A stretch of 64,000 nt of DNA from contig JAIUOS010000008.1 in NCBI GenBank assembly GCA_020161755.1, positions 1 through 64,000 of the forward strand. Direction: 5' to 3'. Origin of the DNA: Actinomycetota bacterium (GTDB lineage: Bacteria; Actinomycetota; Actinomycetes; Propionibacteriales; Propionibacteriaceae). Position numbers and translations under genes: made by a program. Below, one piece after another: positions 46,798 through 55,600 of this stretch. A model generated the notes under the pieces. The model was not told the DNA's origin and searched no databases. It saw only the letters and a program-made list of their open reading frames with translations. The stretch's first letter is position 1, and every line of letters starts with the position of its first letter.

Positions 46798-47188
46798 CTC
46801 GAAGCACTCCTGCCGGGAGTGTTCTTCGCCGCGAAGAAGGCTGCGGCTTTTCCCAGGAACTCGTTATCCAACCGCAGCTCGGTGTTCTCGGTCCGTAGCC
46901 GTTCCAGCTCGGCCCGCTCGCTTGCGTCCAACGGTGTGTCCGGCGGCGCACCGATCCGGTCACGTTCGGCCTGGACCCAACGGCCCAGCAGCTGCGCGCC
47001 CACCCTGATCTCGGCCGCGACCGCCGCGATCGTCCGGCCGGTGTCGATCACCAGGTGCGCAGCCTCACGCCGATACTCCGGTGTGTAGCTCTTCCGCTTC
47101 TTCGTAGATCCCATCAAGGACATCCTCTCCGGCGGTCCCTGACAAGGGAACCCGCCAAGACGGTGTCCGGGTTACGGGGTCAACCTCA
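45866..47188 (-). mobile_element. IS3-family insertion sequence, 1323 bp
   Basis: Terminal inverted repeats begin TGAGGTTGACCCCG at the left and the same sequence inverted at the right end, with CCGGACA matching again after a 4-bp difference. A 4-bp direct repeat GGCG flanks it (45862-45865 and 47189-47192). It carries orfA and orfB of the IS3 type in overlapping frames. It is inserted into the right arm of a long palindromic repeat. It looks recent, since ends, target duplication and both frames are intact. Confidence 0.93.
46794..47123 (-). CDS. IS3-family transposase OrfA
   Basis: A 109-residue HTH_Tnp_1 protein that binds the IS ends. The HTH is YTPEYRREAAHLVIDTGRTI, then AAVAAEIRVGAQLLGRWVQA, followed by a leucine-zipper-like helix (ASERAELERLRTENTELRLD). 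The heptamer G-GGA-AAA (46848-46854, minus strand) near its end fits the X-XXY-YYZ rule for programmed -1 frameshifting. The -1 frame stays open into orfB, so an OrfAB fusion transposase can form. Confidence 0.92.
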   Translation of the reverse strand: MSLMGSTKKRKSYTPEYRREAAHLVIDTGRTIAAVAAEIRVGAQLLGRWVQAERDRIGAPPDTPLDASERAELERLRTENTELRLDNEFLGKAAAFFAAKNTPGRSASR

Positions 47189-47312
47189 GGCGTTTGGGTG
47201 GGGGAGGCCGGGGAGGGGGCGGAGGTCCCGGGTTTCGCCGGATGACGGGGAACCCACCCCGCTTGCGTCCTCCCGGCGCCGGCCGGCATCTCCGTCCCGC
47301 AACCGTTGGCGT

Positions 47313-47398
47313 TGAGGCGAACCGATTCGCCCTGGATCGGGTCGTTCTGGCCAGATCTGCCCATCCGCAGGCTGATCGAGGGCGAATCGCGTACCGCC
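47313..47398. repeat. 84-bp imperfect inverted-repeat element, copy 2
   Basis: Left arm ACCGATTCGCCCTGGATCGG and right arm GATCGAGGGCGAATCGCG are inverted relatives, about 30 bp apart. It is the inverted counterpart of the element at 36809-36892, with arm sequences exchanged. The loop sequences differ between copies, so the arms rather than the loop are conserved. Confidence 0.65.
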
Positions 47399-47610
47399 CG
47401 CCGCCACCGGCCCTTCGTGACGCTCGCTGGCGCTCGCTCCTCAGGGACCGTGGGGAGGCGCGCGAGTCGCTTGGGGACCGTGGGGACTGCTCGAGTCGCT
47501 TGGGGAGTGGTGGGAGGAGCGCGAGCGGCTCGCTCTGACGCGAACGGCACCTGAGGAGGTGCGTGAGGAACGAGCGCACCGTCACGAAGGGCCTGCTCGC
47601 CGGCGCCGCC

Positions 47611-47682
47611 CCCAAACGCCCCCGAAACTGACAAACGCCCCTGAAATTTCGGGGGCGTTTGTGAACTTCGGGGGCGTTTGGG
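47611..47682. repeat. Long palindromic repeat, copy 2
   Basis: The centre is TGAAATTTC at 47642-47650. Arms carry CCCAAACGCCCCCGAA and its inverse, plus the inner ACAAACGCCCC pair. The arms extend 36 bp with a few mismatches and one G-T wobble. It lies 34 bp after the stop of the minus-strand LacI gene and could act as its terminator. Confidence 0.88.
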
Positions 47683-47716
47683 CGGGAGCGCGGCGGTTGG
47701 GCGGGCGGGTGCTGGG

Positions 47717-48751
47717 CTAGCGGTTCGGCGGGGGCGCGGTGGTGCCGCGGACGATCAGCTCGGTGGGGACGACCACGCGCACCTGGGGGCGGCGCTCCTT
47801 GGAGCGGAGCTGTTCGACCACCAGACGCACCAGCTCGCTCCCGATCCGGTGGAAGTCCTGCTTGACGGTGGTCAGGGGCGGGAACGAGAACTCGCTCAGC
47901 GCGATGCCGTCGAAGCCGACGACCGACACGTCGTCGGGAACCCGCCGTCCCTGTTCGTACAGCGCGCGGATCAGCCCGAACGCGGTCTCGTCGTTCGCGC
48001 AGTACACGGCCGTGACCGAGGGGTCCTGGGCGATCTCGAGCCCGGCCCGGTAGCCGGACTCCGCCGTCCAGTCGCCGCGCCACAGCCTGGGCGGACGGAT
48101 GCCCGCCTCCTCCAGGCAGCGCTGCCAGGTGCCCGAGCGGACGGCGGCGGGCTCGGAGTCGTCCGGGCCGGCGATGTGGTGGACGGTGCGGTGGCCGAGG
48201 TCGAGGAGGTGGCGGGTCGCGTCCATGCTGCCCTGCACCTGGTCGGCGACCACGGACGGGTAGTGCCCGAGCAGCCGGGAGTCCGACACCGCGACCGCCA
48301 TGCCGCTGGGCAGCGCGAGCGACTCCGGGGTCGCCTGTTCGGCCCGGATGATCACCAGCGCGTCGATCGCCTGGTGGGAGAGCCGGTGCGCGGCGTGCTC
48401 CCACTGGTCGGGCACCGGCTGACGTACCCCGAGCAGGGTGACCGAGTAGTCCTCCGCCTCCGCGGCCTGGACGACCGCCTCGGTGGTCAGCGCCTCGCCG
48501 GTGCGCTCGAACCGGTAGGCGAGCAGCCCGATCGTGCCGAACGAGCCGTTCCGCAACGCGCGGGCGGCCCGGTTGGGCGAGTAGCCGAGCTGGTCCATCG
48601 CGGCGAGCACCTTCACCCGGGTGGCCTCGCGGACGGGGTTCGCGCCGGTCGAGACCCGGGACACCGTCTGGGCCGAGACGCCGGCCAGGCGCGCGACGTC
48701 CTCGATGGAGGGCCCGGTCTTCTTTCGGCCGCGACCAGTCGTGGTGGGCAT
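47717..48751 (-). CDS. LacI-family regulator of the beta-galactosidase operon
   Basis: A 344-residue repressor. The N-terminus is PTTTGRGRKKTGPSIEDVAR, then LAGVSAQTVSRVSTGANPVR, with hinge helix YSPNRAARAL. The effector domain includes TVHHIAGPDDSEPAAVR, VYCANDETAFGLI and DVSVVGFDGIALSEFSFPPL. ATG at 48751 is chosen over an upstream in-frame start (48850) that would add 33 non-family residues. It is divergent from the ABC-lacZ operon, and two LacI-type palindromes lie between them. Confidence 0.92.
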   Translation of the reverse strand: MPTTTGRGRKKTGPSIEDVARLAGVSAQTVSRVSTGANPVREATRVKVLAAMDQLGYSPNRAARALRNGSFGTIGLLAYRFERTGEALTTEAVVQAAEAEDYSVTLLGVRQPVPDQWEHAAHRLSHQAIDALVIIRAEQATPESLALPSGMAVAVSDSRLLGHYPSVVADQVQGSMDATRHLLDLGHRTVHHIAGPDDSEPAAVRSGTWQRCLEEAGIRPPRLWRGDWTAESGYRAGLEIAQDPSVTAVYCANDETAFGLIRALYEQGRRVPDDVSVVGFDGIALSEFSFPPLTTVKQDFHRIGSELVRLVVEQLRSKERRPQVRVVVPTELIVRGTTAPPPNR

Positions 48752-48760
48752 GAGAGTGAT

Positions 48761-48772
48761 GGTAGCGCTTCC
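48761..48772. promoter_or_regulatory. LacI-type half-palindrome GGTAGCGCTTCC
   Basis: This 12-bp site, one mismatch from a perfect palindrome with central GC, lies 10 bp upstream of the lacI ATG. It fits an autoregulatory LacI-family operator. Confidence 0.45.
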
Positions 48773-48848
48773 GTCCAGCAAGATGGCGACGTCAACACTC
48801 GAACGACGTTTGGAACCCCTCGTTACACGATTGTGACCGTGAGATTGC

Positions 48849-48886
48849 ATGACAACTCCCGATCGTCCTGCTACGTTTACGTAAAC
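48849..48886 (+). promoter_or_regulatory. Promoter of the beta-galactoside operon with GTTTACGTAAAC operator
   Basis: ATGACA (48849-48854), a 17-bp spacer and TACGTT (48872-48877) form a plausible promoter. The 12-bp perfect palindrome GTTTACGTAAAC (48875-48886) overlaps the -10. It matches the LacI-family style with central CG. Binding by the divergent LacI would block transcription of the binding-protein gene at 48981. Confidence 0.65.
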
Positions 48887-48980
48887 ATTCTGATGTTGAC
48901 AGCAGACGGAAACGAGGGCGAGGAGGCCCTCCGGGACGCACCGACCCGCACCTCGGTGCAGTACACGAGAAAGTCACTCG

Positions 48981-50300
48981 ATGAACAAGCTACGTAAGTT
49001 CGCTGCGCTGGCACTGGTCGTGCCGCTGAGCATCGCGCTGGCCGCCTGCGGCGGCAACGGCACCGCCTCCGCCCCGGCGTCGACGTCCGCCGCGGCCAGC
49101 GGGCCGAAGAGCGGCACGCTGACGGTCTGGTGCTGGGACCCGACCTTCAACATCTACGCGATGAACGAGGCCGCCAAGATCTACCAGAAGGACAACCCCG
49201 ACGTGAAGATCAACGTCGTGGAGACCCCCTGGGATGACCTGCAGACCAAGCTGACCACCCTGGCGCAGTCCCAGGAGACCAAGCAGCTCCCCGACATCTT
49301 CCTGATGCAGAACAACGCGTTCCAGAAGAACGTCATCAACTACCCCGACCTGTTCAAGGACTACTCGCAGTCCTCGGTCGACTTCAGCCAGTTCCCGCAG
49401 GGTGTCACGGCGTACTCCACCGTCGACGGCAAGAACTACGGCCTGCCGTTCGACAACGGCACCGCCATCACCGCGCTGCGCACCGACGTGCTGAAGGAAG
49501 CCGGCTTCACCATCGACGACTTCACCGACATCACCTGGAGCGACTTCCTCGCCAAGGGCAAGGTCGTCAAGGAGAAGACCGGCAAGCCGTTGCTGTCCGG
49601 TCAGGCCGGCTCCGCCGACATGATCATGATGATGCTCCAGAGCGCGGGCGCCAGCCTGTTCGACGCCGAGGGCAAGCCGACGATCAGCAACAACGCGGCG
49701 CTGCTCAAGGCGATCGACACCTACCAGCAGCTGGTCAAGGCCGGCGTCTTCGCCGAGGTCAACTCCTGGGACGAGTACGTGGGCTCCTTCGTGAACTCCA
49801 ACGTCGCCGGCACCATCAACGGCGTGTGGATCATGGGCTCGATCCAGAGCGCCAAGGACCAGTCGGGCAAGTGGGCGATCACCAACCTGCCCAAGCTGGA
49901 CGGCGTGGACGGCGCCACGAACTACTCCGCCAACGGTGGCTCGTCCTGGGCGATCAGCTCGAACGCGAACTACGAACTGGCCTCCGACTTCCTGGCCAAG
50001 ACCTTCGCCGGCTCCAAGGAGCTGTACGAGACGATCCTGCCGTCCTCCGGTGCGCTGGCGAACTGGCTGCCGATGGCCGAGAGCTCGGTCTACGCCGCTC
50101 CGCAGAAGTTCTTCGGTGACCAGGCCGTGTTCAAGAAGGTGATCGAGTTCTCCCAGCAGGTGCCGAAGAACAACACCGGTGCCTACTACTACGAGGGCCG
50201 GGACGCGGTCAGCGCCGCCATCACCAAGATCGTCAACGGCACCGACCCGTCCGCCGCACTCGACGAGGCCCAGAAGGCCGTCGAGTTCGCCATGAAGTGA
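48981..50300 (+). CDS. ABC sugar-binding lipoprotein (beta-galactoside operon)
   Basis: A 439-residue family 1 solute-binding protein. The signal peptide MNKLRKFAALALVVPLSIAL ends in the lipobox ALAAC, with a Ser/Ala spacer. The mature domain begins GTLTVWCWDPTFNIYAMNEA. It contains the usual aromatic-rich sugar site (NGVWIMGS, GGSSWAIS). It opens the operon. A strong hairpin follows its stop before the permease genes, which would allow higher expression of the binding protein than of the permeases. Confidence 0.93.
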   Translation: MNKLRKFAALALVVPLSIALAACGGNGTASAPASTSAAASGPKSGTLTVWCWDPTFNIYAMNEAAKIYQKDNPDVKINVVETPWDDLQTKLTTLAQSQETKQLPDIFLMQNNAFQKNVINYPDLFKDYSQSSVDFSQFPQGVTAYSTVDGKNYGLPFDNGTAITALRTDVLKEAGFTIDDFTDITWSDFLAKGKVVKEKTGKPLLSGQAGSADMIMMMLQSAGASLFDAEGKPTISNNAALLKAIDTYQQLVKAGVFAEVNSWDEYVGSFVNSNVAGTINGVWIMGSIQSAKDQSGKWAITNLPKLDGVDGATNYSANGGSSWAISSNANYELASDFLAKTFAGSKELYETILPSSGALANWLPMAESSVYAAPQKFFGDQAVFKKVIEFSQQVPKNNTGAYYYEGRDAVSAAITKIVNGTDPSAALDEAQKAVEFAMK

Positions 50301-50320
50301 CGCTTCGTCCCTGCTAGCCG

Positions 50321-50348
50321 GGTGGGGGCCGCACCTGCGGCCCCCACC
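50321..50348 (+). terminator. Intra-operon hairpin after the binding-protein gene
   Basis: GGTGGGGGCCGC-ACCT-GCGGCCCCCACC forms a perfect 12-bp stem with a 4-nt loop. No T-run follows, so it is more likely a 3' stabiliser or partial terminator than a full stop. It lies 20 bp after the binding-protein stop and 46 bp before the permease start. Confidence 0.75.
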
Positions 50349-50394
50349 CTGGTGACCACCCCATCACCAACCGACCTGGAAAGGGAGTGCCCTG

Positions 50395-51363
50395 GTGTCA
50401 CTCTTGGCAAGCGCATCGGCGTCCGGACAGGTGTCCGGGACAGCGCCGGGCAGCGGCGACGTCACCCCGTCCCGCAAGCGGCGGTTCGGGATCGAACAGC
50501 GCCGCAACGTGACCGGCTGGGTCTTCCTGCTCCCCGCAGCCGCGTTGATCCTGCTGATGAACTTCTACCCGATGGCGCAGGCCTTCATCCTGTCGCTGAA
50601 GACCGGACGCGGCACCCGGCTTAACTTCGCCGACCCGCTCTGGTACAACTACCAGCGCCTGATGCAGGACGAGACCTTCAAGCTGACCGTCCAGAACACC
50701 TTCATCTACCTGATCGTCCAGGTGCCGATCATGCTGGTGCTGGCCCTGATCCTGGCCAACCTGCTGAACGACAAGAACCTGCGCTTCAAGGGCTTGTGGC
50801 GCACCGCGATCTTCCTGCCATGCGCGGTGTCGCTGGTGTCCTACTCGCTGGTCTTCCGGACGATGTTCTCCACCGACGGCCTGGTCAACGACATGCTGAT
50901 GGGCCTGCACTTCATCGACTCCCCGATCAACTGGCTGGGCCAGACCGGCACCGCCCGGCTGGTGATCATCCTCGGCCTGCTGTGGCGCTGGACCGGCTAC
51001 AACATGGTCTTCTACCTCGCCGCGCTCCAGAACCTCGACTACTCCACGCTCGAGGCCGCGCGCATCGACGGGGCCGGCTCGTGGCGGACGTTCTGGCACG
51101 TGACGGTGCCGCAGCTGCGTCCGATGATCCTGTTGACCGCGATCATGTCCACCAACGGCACGATCCAGCTGTTCGACGAGTCGTGGAACCTGACCCAGGG
51201 CGGTCCGGCGTACACGTCCATGACGATGTCGCACTACCTGTTCGAACTGTCGTTCCAGAAGAACCCGAACTTCGGCTACGGCGCCGCGCTGTCCTACGTG
51301 ATCCTGATCATGGTGGCGCTCCTGGCCGCGATCCAGATGAAGGTGGGTGACAAGCGTGACTAG
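50395..51363 (+). CDS. ABC sugar permease, MalF-like (beta-galactoside operon)
   Basis: A 322-residue permease with a 40-residue cytoplasmic N-terminus rich in Ser/Gly and then six hydrophobic segments. The EAA loop is TLEAARIDGAGSWRTFWHVT, then VPQLRP. GTG at 50395 follows GGAAAGGGAG. It overlaps the next permease by 8 bp. As in the other carbohydrate ABC operons here, no ATPase gene is present. Confidence 0.92.
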   Translation: MSLLASASASGQVSGTAPGSGDVTPSRKRRFGIEQRRNVTGWVFLLPAAALILLMNFYPMAQAFILSLKTGRGTRLNFADPLWYNYQRLMQDETFKLTVQNTFIYLIVQVPIMLVLALILANLLNDKNLRFKGLWRTAIFLPCAVSLVSYSLVFRTMFSTDGLVNDMLMGLHFIDSPINWLGQTGTARLVIILGLLWRWTGYNMVFYLAALQNLDYSTLEAARIDGAGSWRTFWHVTVPQLRPMILLTAIMSTNGTIQLFDESWNLTQGGPAYTSMTMSHYLFELSFQKNPNFGYGAALSYVILIMVALLAAIQMKVGDKRD

Positions 51364-52165
51364 GGCGCTGCGTCGCGCGCCCGGCTACCTCTTCCTCGGG
51401 GTCTCGGCGCTGCTCTCGGTCCTGCCGCTGTACTTCATGGCGGTGTCGGCGACGAACACCAGCCAGGACGTGCTCGCGTCCCGGATGCTGCCCGGCGGCG
51501 CCCTGGTGGAGAACTTCCTGGCCCTCGTCGCCTCGCAGGACGTGGCCTCGGCGATGTGGTACTCGACGCTGAACGCGGTCGTCACCACGGTGCTGGCCCT
51601 GGTGGTCTGCTCGATCGCCGGCTACGGCTTTGAGGTGTACCACAGCCGGGGCAAGGACCGGCTGATGAGCTTCCTGCTGCTAGCGATGATGATCCCGTTC
51701 GCCGCGACGATGATCCCGCTGTTCCAGATGTTCGCCAGCTTCGGCATGGTGAACTCCACGGCCGCGGTCATCCTGCCGGCGATCGCCACCCCGTTCCTGG
51801 TGCTGCTGTTCCGGCAGTCGGCGCGGACGTTCCCGCACGAGATCCTGGAGGCGGCCCGGATCGACGGGCTGCGCGAGCTGAACATCTTCTTCCGGATCTT
51901 CCTGCCGACGATGCGCTCGACCTACGCGGCGGCCGCGGTGATCACCTTCATGACGGCCTGGAACAACTTCCTGTGGCCGAAGGTCATCCTCGTCAACAAC
52001 ACCTACCAGACCATGCCGATGCTGATCTCGAACCTCCGCGCGGGGTACGTGACCGACTACGGCGTGCTGATGCTGGCCGTGCTGCTGGCATCGCTCCCGA
52101 CCATGATCCTTTTCCTCGTCCTCCAGCGAAGCTTCGCCGAGGGCATCACCGGAGCCATCAAGTGA
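51356..52165 (+). CDS. ABC sugar permease, MalG-like (beta-galactoside operon)
   Basis: A 269-residue permease with six hydrophobic segments and EAA loop EILEAARIDGLRELNIFFRI. The C-terminus QRSFAEGITGAIK is the usual MalG-type ending. GTG at 51356 is preferred over GTG at 51347 because AAGGTGG lies directly against the latter; the two differ by three residues. It overlaps lacZ (GTGA). Confidence 0.92.
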   Translation: MTRALRRAPGYLFLGVSALLSVLPLYFMAVSATNTSQDVLASRMLPGGALVENFLALVASQDVASAMWYSTLNAVVTTVLALVVCSIAGYGFEVYHSRGKDRLMSFLLLAMMIPFAATMIPLFQMFASFGMVNSTAAVILPAIATPFLVLLFRQSARTFPHEILEAARIDGLRELNIFFRIFLPTMRSTYAAAAVITFMTAWNNFLWPKVILVNNTYQTMPMLISNLRAGYVTDYGVLMLAVLLASLPTMILFLVLQRSFAEGITGAIK

Positions 52166-55100
52166 CCGACCTCACCGACATCGAAACCGACCTCGAATCC
52201 GTCCCGCTCGCGCGGAGCTTCCGCGCCGAACGGATCGCCGACCCGACCTGGGTCCAGGAGAACCGCCTGGCCGCCCACTCCGACCATCGCTGGTTCGCCG
52301 ACGCCGCCGAGGCAGCCACCGGCGAGAGCTCGTTCGAGCAGTGCCTGAACGGGGTGTGGAAGTTCCGGTACGCGACCAGTCCCGGCGAGGCGCCGGTGGG
52401 GTTCGGCGAGGTCGACCTCGACACCACCGGGTGGGACGACATCGTCGTCCCCGGCCACCTCCAGTTCCAGGGCTACGGCCGGCCGCAGTACACCAACGTC
52501 CAGTACCCGTGGGACGGCACCGAGCCGGTCGTGCCCGGCCTGGTGCCGACCCGGTTCAACCCGGTCGGCAGCTACGTGCGGACGTTCACCCTGGCGCGGC
52601 CACTGGCGGCGGGCGAGCGGCTGAGCGTGACCTTCCACGGCGCCGAGAGCGCGATCTCGGTGTGGCTCAACGGCACCTGGATCGGCTACGCGACCGACTC
52701 GTTCACCCCGTCGGAGTTCGACCTCACCGACGCCCTCGTCGAGGGCGAGAACACCCTCGCCGCGCAGGTGTTCCGGTTCAGCGCCGGCTCCTGGATCGAG
52801 GACCAGGACTTCTACCGGTTCTCCGGGCTGTTCCGCGACGTGGTGCTGTACCGGCGCCCCGCCGTCCACGCCGAGGACCTGAGGATCGTGACCGAGGTGT
52901 CGGCCGACCTCGCCGAGGCGGTCGTGTCGCTGCAGGTCGCGCTCGCCGGACGCGGCCGCGTCCGGGCCACGCTGGCGGGTGTGGGTGAGCTGGCCGACGC
53001 CGGGGACGGGACGCTGTCCGTCCGCCTCGCCGAACCGCGGCTGTGGAGCCCGGAGGACCCGCACCGCTACACGTTGGCGATCGAGGTGCTCGACGAGGCC
53101 GGGGCTCTCGTCGAGTTCATCCCGCAGCAGGTCGGCGTCCGCCGGTTCGGCATCGAGGACGGGCTGCTGAAGCTCAACGGTCAGCGGGTCGTGTTCAACG
53201 GGGTGAACCGCCACGAGTTCGGGCTCCAGGGCCGGGTCATCACCCGGGAACAGACCGAGGCCGACGTGAAGCTGATCAAGGCCGCGAACATGAACGCGGT
53301 GCGCACCAGCCACTACCCGAACAACACGTTCTTCTACGACCTGTGCGACGAGTACGGGCTGCTCGTCATCGACGAGATGAACCTGGAGTCGCACGGCAGC
53401 TGGGACGACCAGCGGCGCGGGCGGGCGTCCATCGAGGACATCGTGCCCGGCGACCTGCCGGAGTGGCGGGCGATGCTGATCGACCGGGCCGCGAGCGTGC
53501 TCGAGCGCGACAAGAACCATCCGAGCGTGGTGATGTGGTCGTGCGGCAACGAGTCGTTCGGCGGCACGAACATCCTCGCCGCCGGGGACTGGTTCCGCGC
53601 CCACGACACCACCCGTCCGGTGCACTACGAGGGGGTGGCCTGGGACGGGCGGTACCCGCAGACCACGGACGTGGCCAGCCAGATGTACACCCCGGCCGCC
53701 GAGGTCGAGGCGTACCTGGCCACCCACCGCGACAAGCCGTTCATCCTGTGCGAGTTCGGCCACGCGATGGGCAACTCGTTCGGCGCCGTCGACAAGTACC
53801 TCGACCTGGCCTACCGGGAGCCGCTGTTCCAGGGGGGCTTCATCTGGGACTTCGCCGACCAGGCCGTCGCGCTGGTCGACCGGTACGGGACCCCGTTCTT
53901 CGGCTACGGCGGCGACTGCGACGACCGTCCGGCCGACTATGAGTTCAGCGCGAACGGGATCTTCTTCGCCGACCGCACCCCGACGCCCAAGCTGGTCGAG
54001 GCGAGGTACCTCTACCAGCCGTTCCGGATCGTCATCGGCTCTGACGCCGTCGAGGTGCAGAACCGGCTGCTGTTCACGCGGTCGGCGGCCTACGAGTGCC
54101 GCGTCCGGTTGTCGCGGGAGGGCTCGGTGCTCGCGGAGGCGGTTCTCGAGACCGACGTCGCGCCGGGGGCGTCCGTGGCGTACCCGTTGCCGTTCGCGGT
54201 GCCCGGGGCTCCCGGCGAGTACGCGGTGGACGTCAGCGTCGTGCTCCGCGCGGCGACCCCGTGGGCGCCGGCCGGGTACGAGGTGGCGTGGGAGCAGTCG
54301 GTGGTGACGGTGCCGGCGTCCGTCGGTTCGGGGGTGGCGAGCGCCGGGATGCCCGAGGTGATCGAGGCCATCCACAACGTCGGCGTGCGCGGGGAGAAGT
54401 TCCGCGCGCTGTTCTCCCGGCTGCACGGCGGGCTGGTGTCCTACCGGTACGGCGGCGGGCCGGACGGCGGACGCGAGTTGCTGCGCGCGATCCCGCAGCC
54501 GAACTTCTGGCACGCCCCGACCTCCAACGAGCGGGGCTGGGGCGCGCCGTTCGCCGACGGCCAGTGGCTGCTGGCCAGCCGCTACGCGCGGGTGCGCTTC
54601 GAGGACCCGACCGTGCGCGAGGAGGACGGTGCGGTGGTGGTGTCCTACCGTTACACGCTGCCGACGGTGCCGGCCGGCGAGTGCGACGTCGACTACCGGG
54701 TGGACGCCGAGGGGCGTATCGGGGTGACGATGACCGTCCGTCCAGGCGTTGGGCTGGGGGACATGCCGGAGTTCGGGATGCTGTTCACCGCGGACGCCGA
54801 CCTGGGCCACCTGCGCTGGTACGGAGACGGCCCGCAGGAGAGCTATGTCGACCGGCGGCGCGCAACCCGGGTAGGTGTGTACGACAGTGAAGTTCGCAAC
54901 GAGCTCACGCCGTATGTGCGTCCGCAGGAGGCGGGGAGCCACACCGGGGTGCGCTGGGCGGAGGTGACGGACGCCGACGGCGCCGGGCTGCGGTTCGAGT
55001 GTGCGGAGGGCATGGAGTTCTCGGCGTTGCCGTGGACGCCGTTCGAGATCGAGAACGCCCGGCACCCCAACGAGCTGCCGCCGATCCACCGGACGGTGCT

Positions 55101-55260
55101 GCGCCCGGCCCTGATGCGGCGCGGCGTGGGCGGCGACGACTCCTGGGGGGCGCAGACCCACCCCGAGTACCGCCTGCCGACCGACCAGGAGCTGACCTTC
55201 CGGTTCGGCTTCCAGGGCCTCGCCCAGCGCTCACCGGACCAAGTCGGGGACGGTTCCTAA
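52162..55260 (+). CDS. lacZ: GH2 beta-galactosidase
   Basis: A 1032-residue LacZ-type enzyme. In order it has a jelly-roll sugar-binding domain (FNPVGSYVRTFTLARPLAAG), immunoglobulin-like domains, the TIM barrel with FNGVNRHEFG and AVRTSHYPNN, the acid/base Glu in VVMWSCGNESFGG, and the nucleophile Glu in FILCEFGHAMGNS. A beta-sandwich C-terminal domain (MPEFGMLFTADADLGHLRWY) follows. No signal peptide, so lactose or another beta-galactoside is cleaved inside after ABC import. The last five codons and the TAA lie within a 34-bp repeat, so the C-terminal tail QVGDGS may be repeat-derived. Confidence 0.95.
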   Translation: MTDLTDIETDLESVPLARSFRAERIADPTWVQENRLAAHSDHRWFADAAEAATGESSFEQCLNGVWKFRYATSPGEAPVGFGEVDLDTTGWDDIVVPGHLQFQGYGRPQYTNVQYPWDGTEPVVPGLVPTRFNPVGSYVRTFTLARPLAAGERLSVTFHGAESAISVWLNGTWIGYATDSFTPSEFDLTDALVEGENTLAAQVFRFSAGSWIEDQDFYRFSGLFRDVVLYRRPAVHAEDLRIVTEVSADLAEAVVSLQVALAGRGRVRATLAGVGELADAGDGTLSVRLAEPRLWSPEDPHRYTLAIEVLDEAGALVEFIPQQVGVRRFGIEDGLLKLNGQRVVFNGVNRHEFGLQGRVITREQTEADVKLIKAANMNAVRTSHYPNNTFFYDLCDEYGLLVIDEMNLESHGSWDDQRRGRASIEDIVPGDLPEWRAMLIDRAASVLERDKNHPSVVMWSCGNESFGGTNILAAGDWFRAHDTTRPVHYEGVAWDGRYPQTTDVASQMYTPAAEVEAYLATHRDKPFILCEFGHAMGNSFGAVDKYLDLAYREPLFQGGFIWDFADQAVALVDRYGTPFFGYGGDCDDRPADYEFSANGIFFADRTPTPKLVEARYLYQPFRIVIGSDAVEVQNRLLFTRSAAYECRVRLSREGSVLAEAVLETDVAPGASVAYPLPFAVPGAPGEYAVDVSVVLRAATPWAPAGYEVAWEQSVVTVPASVGSGVASAGMPEVIEAIHNVGVRGEKFRALFSRLHGGLVSYRYGGGPDGGRELLRAIPQPNFWHAPTSNERGWGAPFADGQWLLASRYARVRFEDPTVREEDGAVVVSYRYTLPTVPAGECDVDYRVDAEGRIGVTMTVRPGVGLGDMPEFGMLFTADADLGHLRWYGDGPQESYVDRRRATRVGVYDSEVRNELTPYVRPQEAGSHTGVRWAEVTDADGAGLRFECAEGMEFSALPWTPFEIENARHPNELPPIHRTVLRPALMRRGVGGDDSWGAQTHPEYRLPTDQELTFRFGFQGLAQRSPDQVGDGS

Positions 55261-55337
55261 TTCGGTCCGGGTCCGGATTGGGGACGGTTCCTGATTCGGT
55301 CCGGGACCGAATTGGGGACGGTTCCTGACTCTGTCTG
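55246..55337 (+). repeat. 34-bp tandem repeat array A (about 2.7 units)
   Basis: Units read GGGGACGGTTCCTGATTCGG and continue TCCGGGACCGAATT, 34 bp each, with small differences. The first unit overlaps the lacZ stop codon. The array is inverted relative to array B at 55601-55768. Between them (55338-55600) lie no gene, some imperfect inverted sequence, and a REP-like hairpin CCCGGCG-AA-CGCCGGG at 55580-55595. Confidence 0.88.
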
Positions 55338-55600
55338 ACGGGCCGGTCCGGGGCGATTACCGCGCTTCTCGGCATACCAAGCCGGCCTCTGGCGGCTCGG
55401 CAAGCGTTTCCCGGGAAACTCAGGTTATGGGCCCGGAATTCGCCTTGATAAGCCAAGGAACGCGGGAAGCACTGTCGCCCCAGCCCTCGACGGCCGCGAT
55501 AAGCCGAGAATCCCGGGAACGGGTGGCGGTCCGGTAGCCAGCGCATCGGCGACACGACGGGCGGGGCCTCCCTCGTCATCCCGGCGAACGCCGGGAGCTT

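Larger units (their letters stand above)
47189..47716. other. 528-bp intergenic repeat-rich region right of the IS
   Basis: No gene is supported. In order it holds the target duplication and displaced end of palindrome copy 1 (47189-47200), the second inverted-repeat hairpin element (47313-47398), the inverted short repeat at 47429-47449, two to three imperfect 29-bp tandem units built around GAGTCGCTTGGGGACCGTGG (47445-47530), and palindrome copy 2 (47611-47682). Confidence 0.7.
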
